Of a DNA stretch of 35,964 bases, positions 1 through 5,641 are shown one piece after another. Below the pieces are notes generated by a model. That model was not told where the DNA came from and did not search any database. It worked only from the letters and a program-made list of their open reading frames with translations. How positions within the stretch are numbered: position 1 is the first letter of the stretch; every line of letters starts with the position of its first letter. The position numbers and the translations under genes are program-made. This DNA is from Candidatus Nomurabacteria bacterium UBA5155 (GTDB taxonomy: Bacteria > Patescibacteriota > Minisyncoccia > Phycocordibacterales > UBA9973): positions 10,259-46,222 of the forward strand of contig DHXN01000009.1 of NCBI GenBank assembly GCA_002413705.1, read 5' to 3'.

Positions 1-87
1 AGTCTATAGGGTGTAAGGATATTGTCAATAAAATTGGCAAACAAAAAACCTCCAAGCGTTTATTTCCTCAGAACCCAAGGGCTTTTC

Positions 88-96
88 TGTTATAAT
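88..96 (+). promoter_or_regulatory. Extended -10 promoter of the Nudix gene
   Basis: TGT directly precedes TATAAT (91-96). Exactly 6 nt separate the hexamer from the ATG at 103, so the expected +1 is the A of the start codon. No convincing -35 hexamer is visible 17 nt upstream. Bases 1-87 hold nothing else I recognise. Confidence 0.6.
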
Positions 97-102
97 GGCT
101 CT

Positions 103-618
103 ATGACACTTCTAACTATCAATTCAAATGCTTTTGAACCGCAAGACTATACTATTCGCAAAACGGTAAAAGCTGTCATAGTGAATGATAGCAATGAAAT
201 ATTGCTGTTCGGCAATTCACTTGTTGGTGGTGGCGTAGAAGAAGGAGAAACGGATGAACAGGCGCTCTACCGTGAAGCAATGGAAGAAGTCGGTATGCGG
301 ATAGAAATCAAAAAGCCAATTGGGGAAGTGATTCAATATCGTGACGTACTCAAGAAGAAGTATATTGTGACTGGATATGTCTGTAAATATATAAGCACTG
401 TTAGTGATCCAACATCCGACCAGAGAGATGAGCGAGGTATTAAGGCAGTCTGGAAGAAGCCAGAAGATGTTATCGTTCAATTAGAATCTGAGATTATGAC
501 TCTAAGAAATGCAGATCAAAGCGCCTATGAGGGCGATAGTTATCAGTCTAAGTTGTATAACAGAGAGACAACAGTTGCGTTGTTAAAAGAATTAAAGGTA
601 AAAAACTTTTCCATGTAA
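103..618 (+). CDS. Nudix hydrolase
   Basis: 171-residue Nudix-family pyrophosphohydrolase, expected to cleave a nucleoside diphosphate linked to some moiety X. The Nudix box spans residues 43-65 and fits Gx5Ex7REUxEExGU: G43, E49, R57, E58, E61, E62, G64, with the metal-binding glutamates present. The rest is a single small Nudix fold without an added domain, so the substrate cannot be named. I start at ATG 103 rather than at an upstream in-frame ATG at 22, because a strong TATAAT at 91-96 lies inside that extension and the residues before position 103 look like untranslated DNA. It stands alone between its own promoter and a strong hairpin terminator, convergent with the next gene. Family assignment is secure; the role (house-cleaning, cofactor or RNA-cap hydrolysis) is open. 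Confidence 0.88.
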   Translation: MTLLTINSNAFEPQDYTIRKTVKAVIVNDSNEILLFGNSLVGGGVEEGETDEQALYREAMEEVGMRIEIKKPIGEVIQYRDVLKKKYIVTGYVCKYISTVSDPTSDQRDERGIKAVWKKPEDVIVQLESEIMTLRNADQSAYEGDSYQSKLYNRETTVALLKELKVKNFSM

Positions 619-620
619 TG

Positions 621-650
621 AAAAAAGGCACAGTGATGTGCCTTTTGTTG
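621..650. terminator. Bidirectional intrinsic terminator
   Basis: Perfect 10-bp stem (623-632 with 637-646) and 4-nt loop. On the plus strand the 3' arm ends in TTTT followed by a T-rich tail; on the minus strand six T follow. It lies 3 nt after the Nudix stop and 25 nt after the stop of the convergent minus-strand gene, so it probably serves both. Confidence 0.75.
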
Positions 651-670
651 TGTCCCGGTGATTTTAAATT

Positions 671-1138
671 TTACATGATGCCTTCGCCCCAATCGTTTGT
701 AGTGTTGTTGAACTCCAACAAAAACCTGTCTCTTGATTTTCTGTCTCGCAGAACTTCGCCCTTTAGGAATTTTGCCAGCAAGTCCAGCGTCGCTGGCAAT
801 GAAAGGTTCTTCTGTTCAAACTTTCCAGATTTGCTGATACTGTTTTTGGTATTCCTTACGCTCCATTCAAAGCGTATGAAGGCTCTTCCCGAAGGCCAGA
901 ATATTATTATGAATCCTACAGAGTGAAAGTCAGACGAAGGATTCACAAGCTTGGAATCGAAATCAAAACCAATGCCGTTAAGTCCGCTGTGCATGCATAT
1001 CAAGCATTCGGCAGGATCAACGTTTTGTTCCCACATCTCAACACCTCTTTCCTTGAAAGCGGTGTTGAGGAAGTTTGCCAAGCCCAGCACGGCTTGGTGT
1101 ATCGTCTGAAAGTATTCAAACGGCGCAGTATTTTCCAT
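671..1138 (-). CDS. Hypothetical protein, 155 aa
   Basis: I do not recognise a family. The 155-residue product is soluble, mixed alpha/beta in character, with a hydrophobic/aromatic stretch in the middle (around GFIIIFWPSGRAFIRFEW) and a basic region near residues 115-140. It has no signal peptide and no membrane helix. The reading frame is chosen over an overlapping plus-strand frame at 618-926 because it has a consensus promoter (TTGACA-N17-TACTAT) upstream, a purine-rich AGAAG a few bases before ATG, and a terminator just after its stop. Unlike many genes here it has a short 5' leader of about 20 nt. It shares the minus strand with the two Nfu_N-like genes but has its own promoter, so a functional link is not shown. 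Confidence 0.6.
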   Translation of the reverse strand: MENTAPFEYFQTIHQAVLGLANFLNTAFKERGVEMWEQNVDPAECLICMHSGLNGIGFDFDSKLVNPSSDFHSVGFIIIFWPSGRAFIRFEWSVRNTKNSISKSGKFEQKNLSLPATLDLLAKFLKGEVLRDRKSRDRFLLEFNNTTNDWGEGIM

Positions 1139-1165
1139 GTCTTCTGTTTTTTTTAAATTTGTTTG

Positions 1166-1194
1166 ATAGTAACACTAAATAGTCTATTTGTCAA
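1166..1194 (-). promoter_or_regulatory. Sigma70-type promoter of the 155-aa gene
   Basis: Minus strand: TTGACA (1189-1194), 17-nt spacer, TACTAT (1166-1171). The predicted start is about 20 nt before the ATG at 1138. This is one of the best -35/-10 pairs in the window. Confidence 0.7.
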
Positions 1195-1270
1195 ACAGAC
1201 TGAGACACTCAAAAACAGCCTTTCCGTGTCCGCATAGTTACGCCGAGATAAAAATTCATAGTATACTCGC

Positions 1271-1305
1271 AAAAGAAAAAGCTCAAACTAAAATATAGTT
1301 TGAGC
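1271..1305 (-). terminator. Intrinsic terminator after the first Nfu_N-like gene
   Basis: Perfect 10-bp stem (1281-1290 with 1296-1305), 5-nt loop, followed on the minus strand by a T-rich tail (TTTTTCTTTT). It lies 95 nt beyond the in-frame stop of the gene but only 10 nt beyond the stop of its shifted frame (1315-1317), which supports the view that the gene once ended there. Confidence 0.8.
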
Positions 1306-1314
1306 TTAAATGTT

Positions 1315-1399
1315 TTACTCCATACCACCTATTCTTCTAAAACCAAGATCATCGTTATCCATGCGATTGACCTGCTGATCATTAATCGCCCTGTCCGCT
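1315..1399 (-). other. Out-of-frame C-terminal tail of the first Nfu_N-like gene
   Basis: In the +1 frame after the TGA at 1400-1402, the minus strand continues ...STEADRAINDQQ... to a TAA at 1315-1317. The paralogue next door has TEADR at the matching place after its EIPR motif (here EMPR). Joined to the main frame this gives a protein of about 146 residues, close to the paralogue's 153. A one-base change near a CCCC run in the EMPR codons would account for the break. Confidence 0.6.
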
Positions 1400-1756
1400 T
1401 CAGTAGAAATAGATAGTACGGGGCATTTCCTTGACCTCTTCTCCTTCTTTAAGGAACTGTGCTTTGATGATCTCTAACACCTTCGGTTCGATATCTTTCC
1501 ATTCAAACAGTTCGGCCTTTTCCACCGTAATCTCGTACTTGTCGAAACCAAGAGACGTCACACCTGGAATGGCAAATAATGCCTCTGCAAGAGCAACAAG
1601 TATTTCTGGTGGCTCTTTGCCATCTTCCATAAAATCCCATTCTTCTTTTATATTTTCTACGGAATCAGCATCGACTACCAGTTCAGGGGAGACCTTCTTG
1701 TCCACATGGAAGTTCAAGATCGCCTCGTTGGGCACTTCTTCAATTTTTATCTTCAT
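1400..1756 (-). CDS. Nfu_N-like domain protein, C-terminally frameshifted
   Basis: 118-residue protein resembling the N-terminal domain of Nfu/NifU-type iron-sulfur scaffold proteins (Nfu_N). The start has the family-like EVPNEAILNFHV pattern, and residues 57-90 carry the typical ALFAIPGV...YEITVEKAELFEWKDIEP signature. The NifU C-terminal domain with its CxxC cluster ligands is absent and the protein has no cysteine, so it cannot carry a cluster by that route. The frame ends at a TGA, but the next bases in the +1 frame encode a tail shared with the paralogue at 1867-2328, so the gene is probably frameshifted (real indel, sequence error or recoding). It has its own promoter and terminator. 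Its role is unknown; domain family fairly likely, function open. Confidence 0.65.
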   Translation of the reverse strand: MKIKIEEVPNEAILNFHVDKKVSPELVVDADSVENIKEEWDFMEDGKEPPEILVALAEALFAIPGVTSLGFDKYEITVEKAELFEWKDIEPKVLEIIKAQFLKEGEEVKEMPRTIYFY

Positions 1757-1783
1757 CGTTCTTTGATTTTGAATATTTTTATT

Positions 1784-1812
1784 AGACTACAATGATTATG
1801 TATAACTGTCAA
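1784..1812 (-). promoter_or_regulatory. Promoter of the first Nfu_N-like gene
   Basis: Minus strand: TTGACA (1807-1812), 17-nt spacer, TAGTCT (1784-1789). The -35 abuts the terminator of the upstream paralogue (1813-1847), a very compact gene boundary. A leader of roughly 20 nt is expected before ATG 1756, with AAAGAA as a weak ribosome site. Confidence 0.55.
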
Positions 1813-1847
1813 TAAAAAAGACCGATTCTAAAATAGTTATCGGTCTT
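1813..1847 (-). terminator. Intrinsic terminator after the second Nfu_N-like gene
   Basis: 9-bp outer stem (1819-1827 with 1839-1847) around an 11-nt partly paired loop, followed on the minus strand by TTTTTTATT. It lies 20 nt after the stop at 1867. Confidence 0.7.
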
Positions 1848-1866
1848 AAAATGATGTTGCGACAAG

Positions 1867-2328
1867 TTAATACTTGTCGTCATCGTCATTGAAGTCATCC
1901 ATGTTTGGAAATCTGAAATCTCCTCCATAGTTTCTTTCGGCACGTTCCCATTCCTGTCTGAAACGGATGCGGTCTGCCTCGGTGCAAGCCTTGCGTGGTA
2001 TTTCTACCATCTCGGCACCTTTGGCAACTATGCTTTTGATGACATGGAGAACCTGCTCCTCAATTTCCGACCAGTCGAACAAGTCGGCTTTTGTTATGCG
2101 TAACTTGTACTTGTGATAACCAACTTCGATAATACCGTCAATGGCAAACAATGCGTCAGTAAGGTAGCCGATATCTTCAATTTCACCTTTTGAAAGCCTT
2201 TTAAAAATATCATGGCTTTCTATGTTTTCAGAAGATCGAAGACTGTGTAGCGTTTCGCTGCAAACTTTTTCGGTAACGTGGAATTCTTGGATGTCATGGT
2301 TCGGGACTTCTTCAATTTTATATTTCAT
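1867..2328 (-). CDS. Nfu_N-like domain protein (paralogue)
   Basis: 153-residue paralogue of the neighbouring gene. The same features occur in order: an N-terminal KIEEVPN...FHVTEKV, a central DALFAIDGIIEVGYHKYKLRITKADLFDW block (about residues 57-87) and an EIPR turn, then a charged C-terminal extension of about 40 residues ending in a run of Asp (FNDDDDKY). That tail is not part of Nfu_N and is the part lost from the reading frame of the first copy. No CxxC motif is present, so it is not a complete iron-sulfur scaffold. A consensus-like promoter and a large leader hairpin lie upstream, pointing to regulated expression. Stand-alone Nfu_N domains have no assigned function that I can state with confidence. 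Confidence 0.65.
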   Translation of the reverse strand: MKYKIEEVPNHDIQEFHVTEKVCSETLHSLRSSENIESHDIFKRLSKGEIEDIGYLTDALFAIDGIIEVGYHKYKLRITKADLFDWSEIEEQVLHVIKSIVAKGAEMVEIPRKACTEADRIRFRQEWERAERNYGGDFRFPNMDDFNDDDDKY

Positions 2329-2337
2329 TTCTTTGAG

Positions 2338-2390
2338 TTTTATGGGTTATCAGAAATGCCCCTGCAGGGAAGCTCTGAGAACCCATAAAA
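2338..2390 (-). promoter_or_regulatory. Long structured hairpin in the 5' leader of the second Nfu_N-like gene
   Basis: An 11-bp perfect outer stem (2338-2348 with 2380-2390), an inner TCAGA/TCTGA stem (2350-2354 with 2374-2378) and a central CCCTGCAGGG palindrome form a nearly symmetric 53-nt element. It lies between the promoter and the ATG, 9 nt from the start codon. It could control translation or RNA stability. There is no T-tract, so it is not a terminator. Confidence 0.55.
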
Positions 2391-2416
2391 CGTATTTGAA
2401 GGAACGATACTGGTAT

Positions 2417-2445
2417 ACAGTAGCACATTTTATACTAAAAGTCAA
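2417..2445 (-). promoter_or_regulatory. Promoter of the second Nfu_N-like gene
   Basis: Minus strand: TTGACT (2440-2445), 17-nt spacer, TACTGT (2417-2422). The predicted leader is about 80 nt and includes the hairpin at 2338-2390. Confidence 0.5.
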
Positions 2446-2549
2446 TGAATCTCGCTAAATACCCTTATGCTATATAGAAAATGATTCCATCTTAGCCCTC
2501 GGCTCACCTTATCGTGGCTAGCACGAGAAACTTAGAAAACAGGTTTTTC

Positions 2550-2558
2550 TGATATACT
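2550..2558 (+). promoter_or_regulatory. Extended -10 promoter, leaderless spacing
   Basis: TGA followed by TATACT (2553-2558), with 6 nt to the ATG at 2565. No clear -35. Same geometry as the Nudix promoter. Confidence 0.55.
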
Positions 2559-2564
2559 TTTGAC

Positions 2565-3344
2565 ATGAATAAAAAAGTCATTATATCCATATTAGTTGGT
2601 GTTATTGTTATTGGAGGTATTGCGTATGCTTCCACCTTAAGAAAGACACCAGTCACAAATCCCTCTGTTGTAGAGACAACCGCCGCAACGCCGTTGACTT
2701 CCGTCTCTACTTCAACAAATGCCAACCAATCACAGCCAATTGCCACCGCTACAACTCCTTCAAAAGATTGTGGGACTGATATGAATTGTTTTATTGCACA
2801 GGCAAGTACGTGTGGACCAGCAACAGCTACAAACTCGATAACTATCGGCACAAAGATATTTACAGCCAAGCTGTCTGTAAGTAAGGCAACGACGACAAAT
2901 ATGTGCTCGTTTACTGATAGTGCCTATGGAACAAAGCAGTCTTGCACCGTTTCTGGGAACCAGTTGTCCGCGATCGTAACTCGATGGAAGGCTGGTGAGT
3001 TCAGTTCTAGTGATTTTGCAGCCTATAAATGTACTACTACATCTTCCGATGGGACTTCATTTACCACAAGCACGGATTCTAACGGTGCTGCGGTATCAAC
3101 TCACGGATATACGTACTCTTTTGACTACGGAGTCGGTGCCAAGGGGAACATGGAACTTTTTTCCTATGAAGTTTTAGCAGTGGGAAATAACTCGATGACC
3201 TTGTCATTTACCAACAACAATACCAAACAGACTGGGACAGTTACCGCTAAGATTAATGTTCCTGCGGTTTTTGCAGGATATACATTTACCGTAAACTCTA
3301 TTGATCAATATAATCAAGCATCATTTGATATAAAAAGTAATTAG
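2565..3344 (+). CDS. Thr/Ser-rich exported or membrane-anchored protein
   Basis: 259 residues. Residues 4-23 form a hydrophobic segment after a short basic N-terminus, read as a signal peptide or a single membrane anchor. A Thr/Ser/Pro-rich linker follows (about 26-66), typical of extracellular stalks. The remaining domain is polar and rich in Thr/Ser/Asn, with six cysteines (in the DCGTDMNC and STCG pieces and beyond) that may form disulfides, and repeated beta-strand-like stretches. I recognise no enzyme motif. The gene is alone, with a leaderless-type promoter, and is followed by a non-coding stretch. A cell-surface role is an inference from the layout only. Confidence 0.7.
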   Translation: MNKKVIISILVGVIVIGGIAYASTLRKTPVTNPSVVETTAATPLTSVSTSTNANQSQPIATATTPSKDCGTDMNCFIAQASTCGPATATNSITIGTKIFTAKLSVSKATTTNMCSFTDSAYGTKQSCTVSGNQLSAIVTRWKAGEFSSSDFAAYKCTTTSSDGTSFTTSTDSNGAAVSTHGYTYSFDYGVGAKGNMELFSYEVLAVGNNSMTLSFTNNNTKQTGTVTAKINVPAVFAGYTFTVNSIDQYNQASFDIKSN

Positions 3345-3437
3345 CTATCAGCCATTCCGTGCCTCAGTCTGTTTGGTATTGTTGTTGGTAGCATTTTTCT
3401 TTCACAGGGCTTGTTTTTCTGGACTATATTATACCAG

Positions 3438-3466
3438 TTGACAAAATGGTACTTATACACTACAAT
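3438..3466 (+). promoter_or_regulatory. Strong consensus promoter without a following long gene
   Basis: TTGACA (3438-3443), 17-nt spacer, TACAAT (3461-3466). Nothing longer than about 17 codons opens between this promoter and the terminator at 3583-3622, so it probably drives a small RNA. The region 3345-3437 holds only a short inverted repeat (CTGG...CCAG, about 3418-3436) and no gene I can support. Confidence 0.55.
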
Positions 3467-3472
3467 CCCAGT

Positions 3473-3622
3473 GTAGAAAATTTTTTGTTCTTTAATTAGC
3501 AATACCCACCACTTTCTGCACAATGTCTTATGACAATGTGCTCACCATATATTATTTTTTAATTGTAATGGAGTGATTATGTAAACCCCTTGCTTTCTTA
3601 TGAAAGTAGAGGGGTTTTTTCT
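3473..3622 (+). ncRNA. Candidate small RNA, about 145-150 nt
   Basis: The stretch is bounded by a consensus promoter and by an intrinsic terminator. It contains an internal hairpin with one mismatch (GCACAATGTC, TTAT loop, GACAATGTGC, near 3519-3542). The only open frame inside is 17 codons (ATG TCT TAT ...) with no ribosome site, so a small peptide is possible but less likely. I see no signature of 6S, 4.5S/SRP, tmRNA or RNase P RNA. Alternatively this could be a long 3' region of the preceding gene. Confidence 0.35.
3583..3622 (+). terminator. Intrinsic terminator
   Basis: Outer stem AAACCCCT/AGGGGTTT (3583-3590 with 3610-3617) and inner stem CTTTC/GAAAG (3593-3597 with 3602-3606), followed by a T-run. 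It lies 240 nt past the preceding gene, and its T-tail runs into the promoter region of the next one. Confidence 0.75.
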
Positions 3623-3641
3623 TTTTAATTTTGTCTCTGTC

Positions 3642-3650
3642 TGTTATAGT
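3642..3650 (+). promoter_or_regulatory. Extended -10 promoter, leaderless spacing
   Basis: TGT plus TATAGT (3645-3650), 6 nt before the ATG at 3657. Confidence 0.55.
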
Positions 3651-3656
3651 GACTGC

Positions 3657-4538
3657 ATGAAAAAATTCCAGCCATTTCAATGGCTCAATAAACAATGGGC
3701 TATTCGTCGCTATGCTGTATTTTTAGTCGGGCTTTTTGCTGTTATCGGGCTGATGTTCACCGCAGTGTTTGTGGCGATGCAGTTCGGTCTTTTGAATGTC
3801 AAAGGTTCTCGTACGGCACGCAATTTGTCACTCGGTGTGGTGCCAAGCACTGCCATTACCAGTACTTGTCAGCCAGTCGGCAAAACTACACCGACTAAGT
3901 GTGATTGGAACAAAACCGAAGAATGGGCAGTCGTAAATGCCGCACTGATAAAGGATGCGCCGGTGCTTACTCAAGTTTCTGATCAAACAGGCATACCGGC
4001 GCGATTGATTGCTGCAACTGTCGCGCCGGAACAGCTGCGCTATTTCACTGCCAATCGCGAAAGCTTCAAGAAATATTTTGAGCCGTTGAAAATTTTATCA
4101 TCACTGACAAAATTTTCTCTCGGTGTGTCGGGTATCAAGCAAGACACTGCCACTCAGATTGAAAATTATGCCAATGATCCAACATCACCATTTTATCCTG
4201 GACCAACCATTGCTCCACTATTGGCATATCCTGCTGGCGCAAACCACGATACTGAACTGTACAATCGCCTGACCGATGAACACAATCATTATTATTCATA
4301 TCTCTACACCGCAATTTTTATCAAAGAAATTGAAGCGCAATGGAGCAAGTCCGGTTTTGACGTCAGTGCTCGTCCCGATGTGGTCGTGACATTGTTCAAT
4401 ATTGGTTTTGGTAACTCACATCCGAATGCTAACCCGCAAGTCGCCGGTTCCACTATCACACTCGGCGGCAATGATTATGTTTTTGGCGAGCTTGGTGTGC
4501 TGTTCTATCAGTCAAATGAATTGACAAAATACTTTTAA
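3657..4538 (+). CDS. Lysozyme/transglycosylase-like membrane-anchored protein
   Basis: 293 residues. One membrane helix near the N-terminus (about residues 20-42, after WAIRRY) predicts an anchored protein with the bulk outside. The periplasmic/extracellular part has a lysozyme-like pattern: ...LTQVSDQTGIPARLIAATVAPEQ..., where a Glu after a helix (in APEQLR) is in the position of a catalytic Glu, followed by helices and a late VVTLFNIGFG segment. This resembles stand-alone peptidoglycan-degrading transglycosylase-type domains, but I cannot name the exact family. The start at 3657 is set by TATAGT 6 nt upstream; an in-frame ATG at 3600 would put that -10 and the terminator inside the gene. 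A likely role is cell-wall turnover, possibly with the ATP-grasp enzyme just downstream. Confidence 0.5.
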   Translation: MKKFQPFQWLNKQWAIRRYAVFLVGLFAVIGLMFTAVFVAMQFGLLNVKGSRTARNLSLGVVPSTAITSTCQPVGKTTPTKCDWNKTEEWAVVNAALIKDAPVLTQVSDQTGIPARLIAATVAPEQLRYFTANRESFKKYFEPLKILSSLTKFSLGVSGIKQDTATQIENYANDPTSPFYPGPTIAPLLAYPAGANHDTELYNRLTDEHNHYYSYLYTAIFIKEIEAQWSKSGFDVSARPDVVVTLFNIGFGNSHPNANPQVAGSTITLGGNDYVFGELGVLFYQSNELTKYF

Positions 4539-4549
4539 TATAGTATTTT
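4521..4549 (+). promoter_or_regulatory. Possible promoter of the ATP-grasp gene
   Basis: TTGACA (4521-4526) inside the last codons of the preceding gene, 17-nt spacer, TATTTT (4544-4549). A short leader of about 10 nt before ATG 4566 would follow. Confidence 0.4.
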
Positions 4550-4565
4550 CATAAAAAACCTTAAC

Positions 4566-5582
4566 ATGAAAAAGACTAAAAAATCAGGGCAACAACCTTT
4601 GCTTGCTGACCTGTTTATAAAAATAGGAAAGAAAATTGGCGTTACCGTTTTTGTTGAAAAAGAATGGGGAGTAGTCGGGCAGTTATCATACTCAAATGGA
4701 ATAAAAAAATATTTCCGCGGCACGACCGTTGATATAAATACCATGGGTGCATCAGAAATTGCCAGAGATAAAGACTATTCAAAAATTTTTATGGACAAAA
4801 TGGGCTATCGTGTGATTCCGTGGAAAAAGTTTTACAGTAATTCATGGGCTCAAAAAATCAAATCTAATCAAACGATTGATAAAGCTTTTGCTTATGCAAT
4901 AAAATTAGGACTACCTGTTTTTCTTAAACCAAACAGCAAAAGTCAGGGTGTTGGTGTTACTAAGGTGTATACCAAAACCGAATTTTATAAAGTATTTTAC
5001 TCAATCAGTCGTATTGATAATGTAATTTTGGTAGAAAAAACTATCGCAGGAAAAGATTATCGGGTAGTAGTACTTGATGATGAAATCATTTCTGCCTATG
5101 AGCGAATACCGCTAATGGTTACAGGAACCGGTAAGCTGTCGGTCATACAGCTACTCAAAAGAAAACAGCGAGAATTTAAAAAAGCTGGTCGCGAGAAAAC
5201 ATTTACTCTCGATGACCCTCGATTGAAAGCCGTGTTACAAAGACAAAGAATGACGTTTGATTCTGTTATCTCAAAAGATCAGACCGTACAACTGCTTTAT
5301 AATGCAAATCTTTCGAGTGGCGGAACATCTTTTGATGTCACTGAAAAAGTTCATCCTTTCTACAAGGATCTTGCGATTCGTTTAACAAAAGACATGGGAT
5401 TACGAATGTGCGGAGTCGATATGATCATTGAAGGAGATATTTTTTCTCCAACAGAGCAATATTATATTATTGAAATTAATTCTGCTCCTGGTCTCGACCA
5501 CTATGCCGCATTGGGCAAAAAGCAACAGGGCATAGTTGAACAACTGTACACAAAAGTCTTGATTGCCATGGGTAAAATGTAA
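4566..5582 (+). CDS. ATP-grasp ligase, cyanophycin-synthetase-like
   Basis: 338-residue single-domain ATP-grasp enzyme, expected to form an acyl-phosphate and then an amide bond. Motifs in order: the nucleotide-binding lysine in LPVFLKPNSKSQGVGV (about 118-133), DYRVVVLDDEIISAYERIP plus VTGTGKLS (about 162-197), the NLSSGGTSFDVTEKVHP block (about 249-265), and the metal-binding GVDMI ... YIIEINSAPGLDHY end. This set is that of the ATP-grasp domain of cyanophycin synthetase and of glutamate-cysteine ligase/glutathione synthetase fusions, but the Mur-ligase half of cyanophycin synthetase is missing, so classical cyanophycin synthesis is unlikely. The substrate is unknown. It follows the lysozyme-like gene by 27 nt and ends in a terminator, so the two may be co-expressed. 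Confidence 0.75.
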   Translation: MKKTKKSGQQPLLADLFIKIGKKIGVTVFVEKEWGVVGQLSYSNGIKKYFRGTTVDINTMGASEIARDKDYSKIFMDKMGYRVIPWKKFYSNSWAQKIKSNQTIDKAFAYAIKLGLPVFLKPNSKSQGVGVTKVYTKTEFYKVFYSISRIDNVILVEKTIAGKDYRVVVLDDEIISAYERIPLMVTGTGKLSVIQLLKRKQREFKKAGREKTFTLDDPRLKAVLQRQRMTFDSVISKDQTVQLLYNANLSSGGTSFDVTEKVHPFYKDLAIRLTKDMGLRMCGVDMIIEGDIFSPTEQYYIIEINSAPGLDHYAALGKKQQGIVEQLYTKVLIAMGKM

Positions 5583-5590
5583 TATGTGTT

Positions 5591-5617
5591 AAAAGCATCC
5601 GAAAGGGTGCTTTTTTT
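5591..5617 (+). terminator. Intrinsic terminator after the ATP-grasp gene
   Basis: 10-bp stem with one G-T pair (5591-5600 with 5605-5614), GAAA tetraloop, T-run to 5617. Confidence 0.8.
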
Positions 5618-5626
5618 AATAGGCTT

Positions 5627-5635
5627 TGTTATAGT
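5627..5635 (+). promoter_or_regulatory. Extended -10 promoter of glyA-folD
   Basis: TGT then TATAGT (5630-5635), 6 nt before ATG 5642. It sits only 10 nt after the upstream terminator. Confidence 0.55.
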
Positions 5636-5641
5636 GGTTTG

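Noticed and set aside
22..102. Upstream in-frame start for the Nudix protein
   Set aside because: A strong extended -10 (TGT-TATAAT) lies within it, and the Nudix domain begins properly from ATG 103.
618..926. Open frame of 102 codons on the plus strand
   Set aside because: It overlaps the opposite-strand gene 671-1138, which has a consensus promoter, ribosome site and terminator; the plus frame begins at the terminator hairpin of the Nudix gene.
1400..1402. UGA recoded as an amino acid in the first Nfu_N-like gene
   Set aside because: Reading through gives only about five more codons before another stop, whereas the +1 frame matches the paralogue. No other gene contains an in-frame TGA.
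3341..3523. 60-codon minus-strand frame
   Set aside because: No start signal and unconvincing composition; it covers the promoter of the candidate small RNA.
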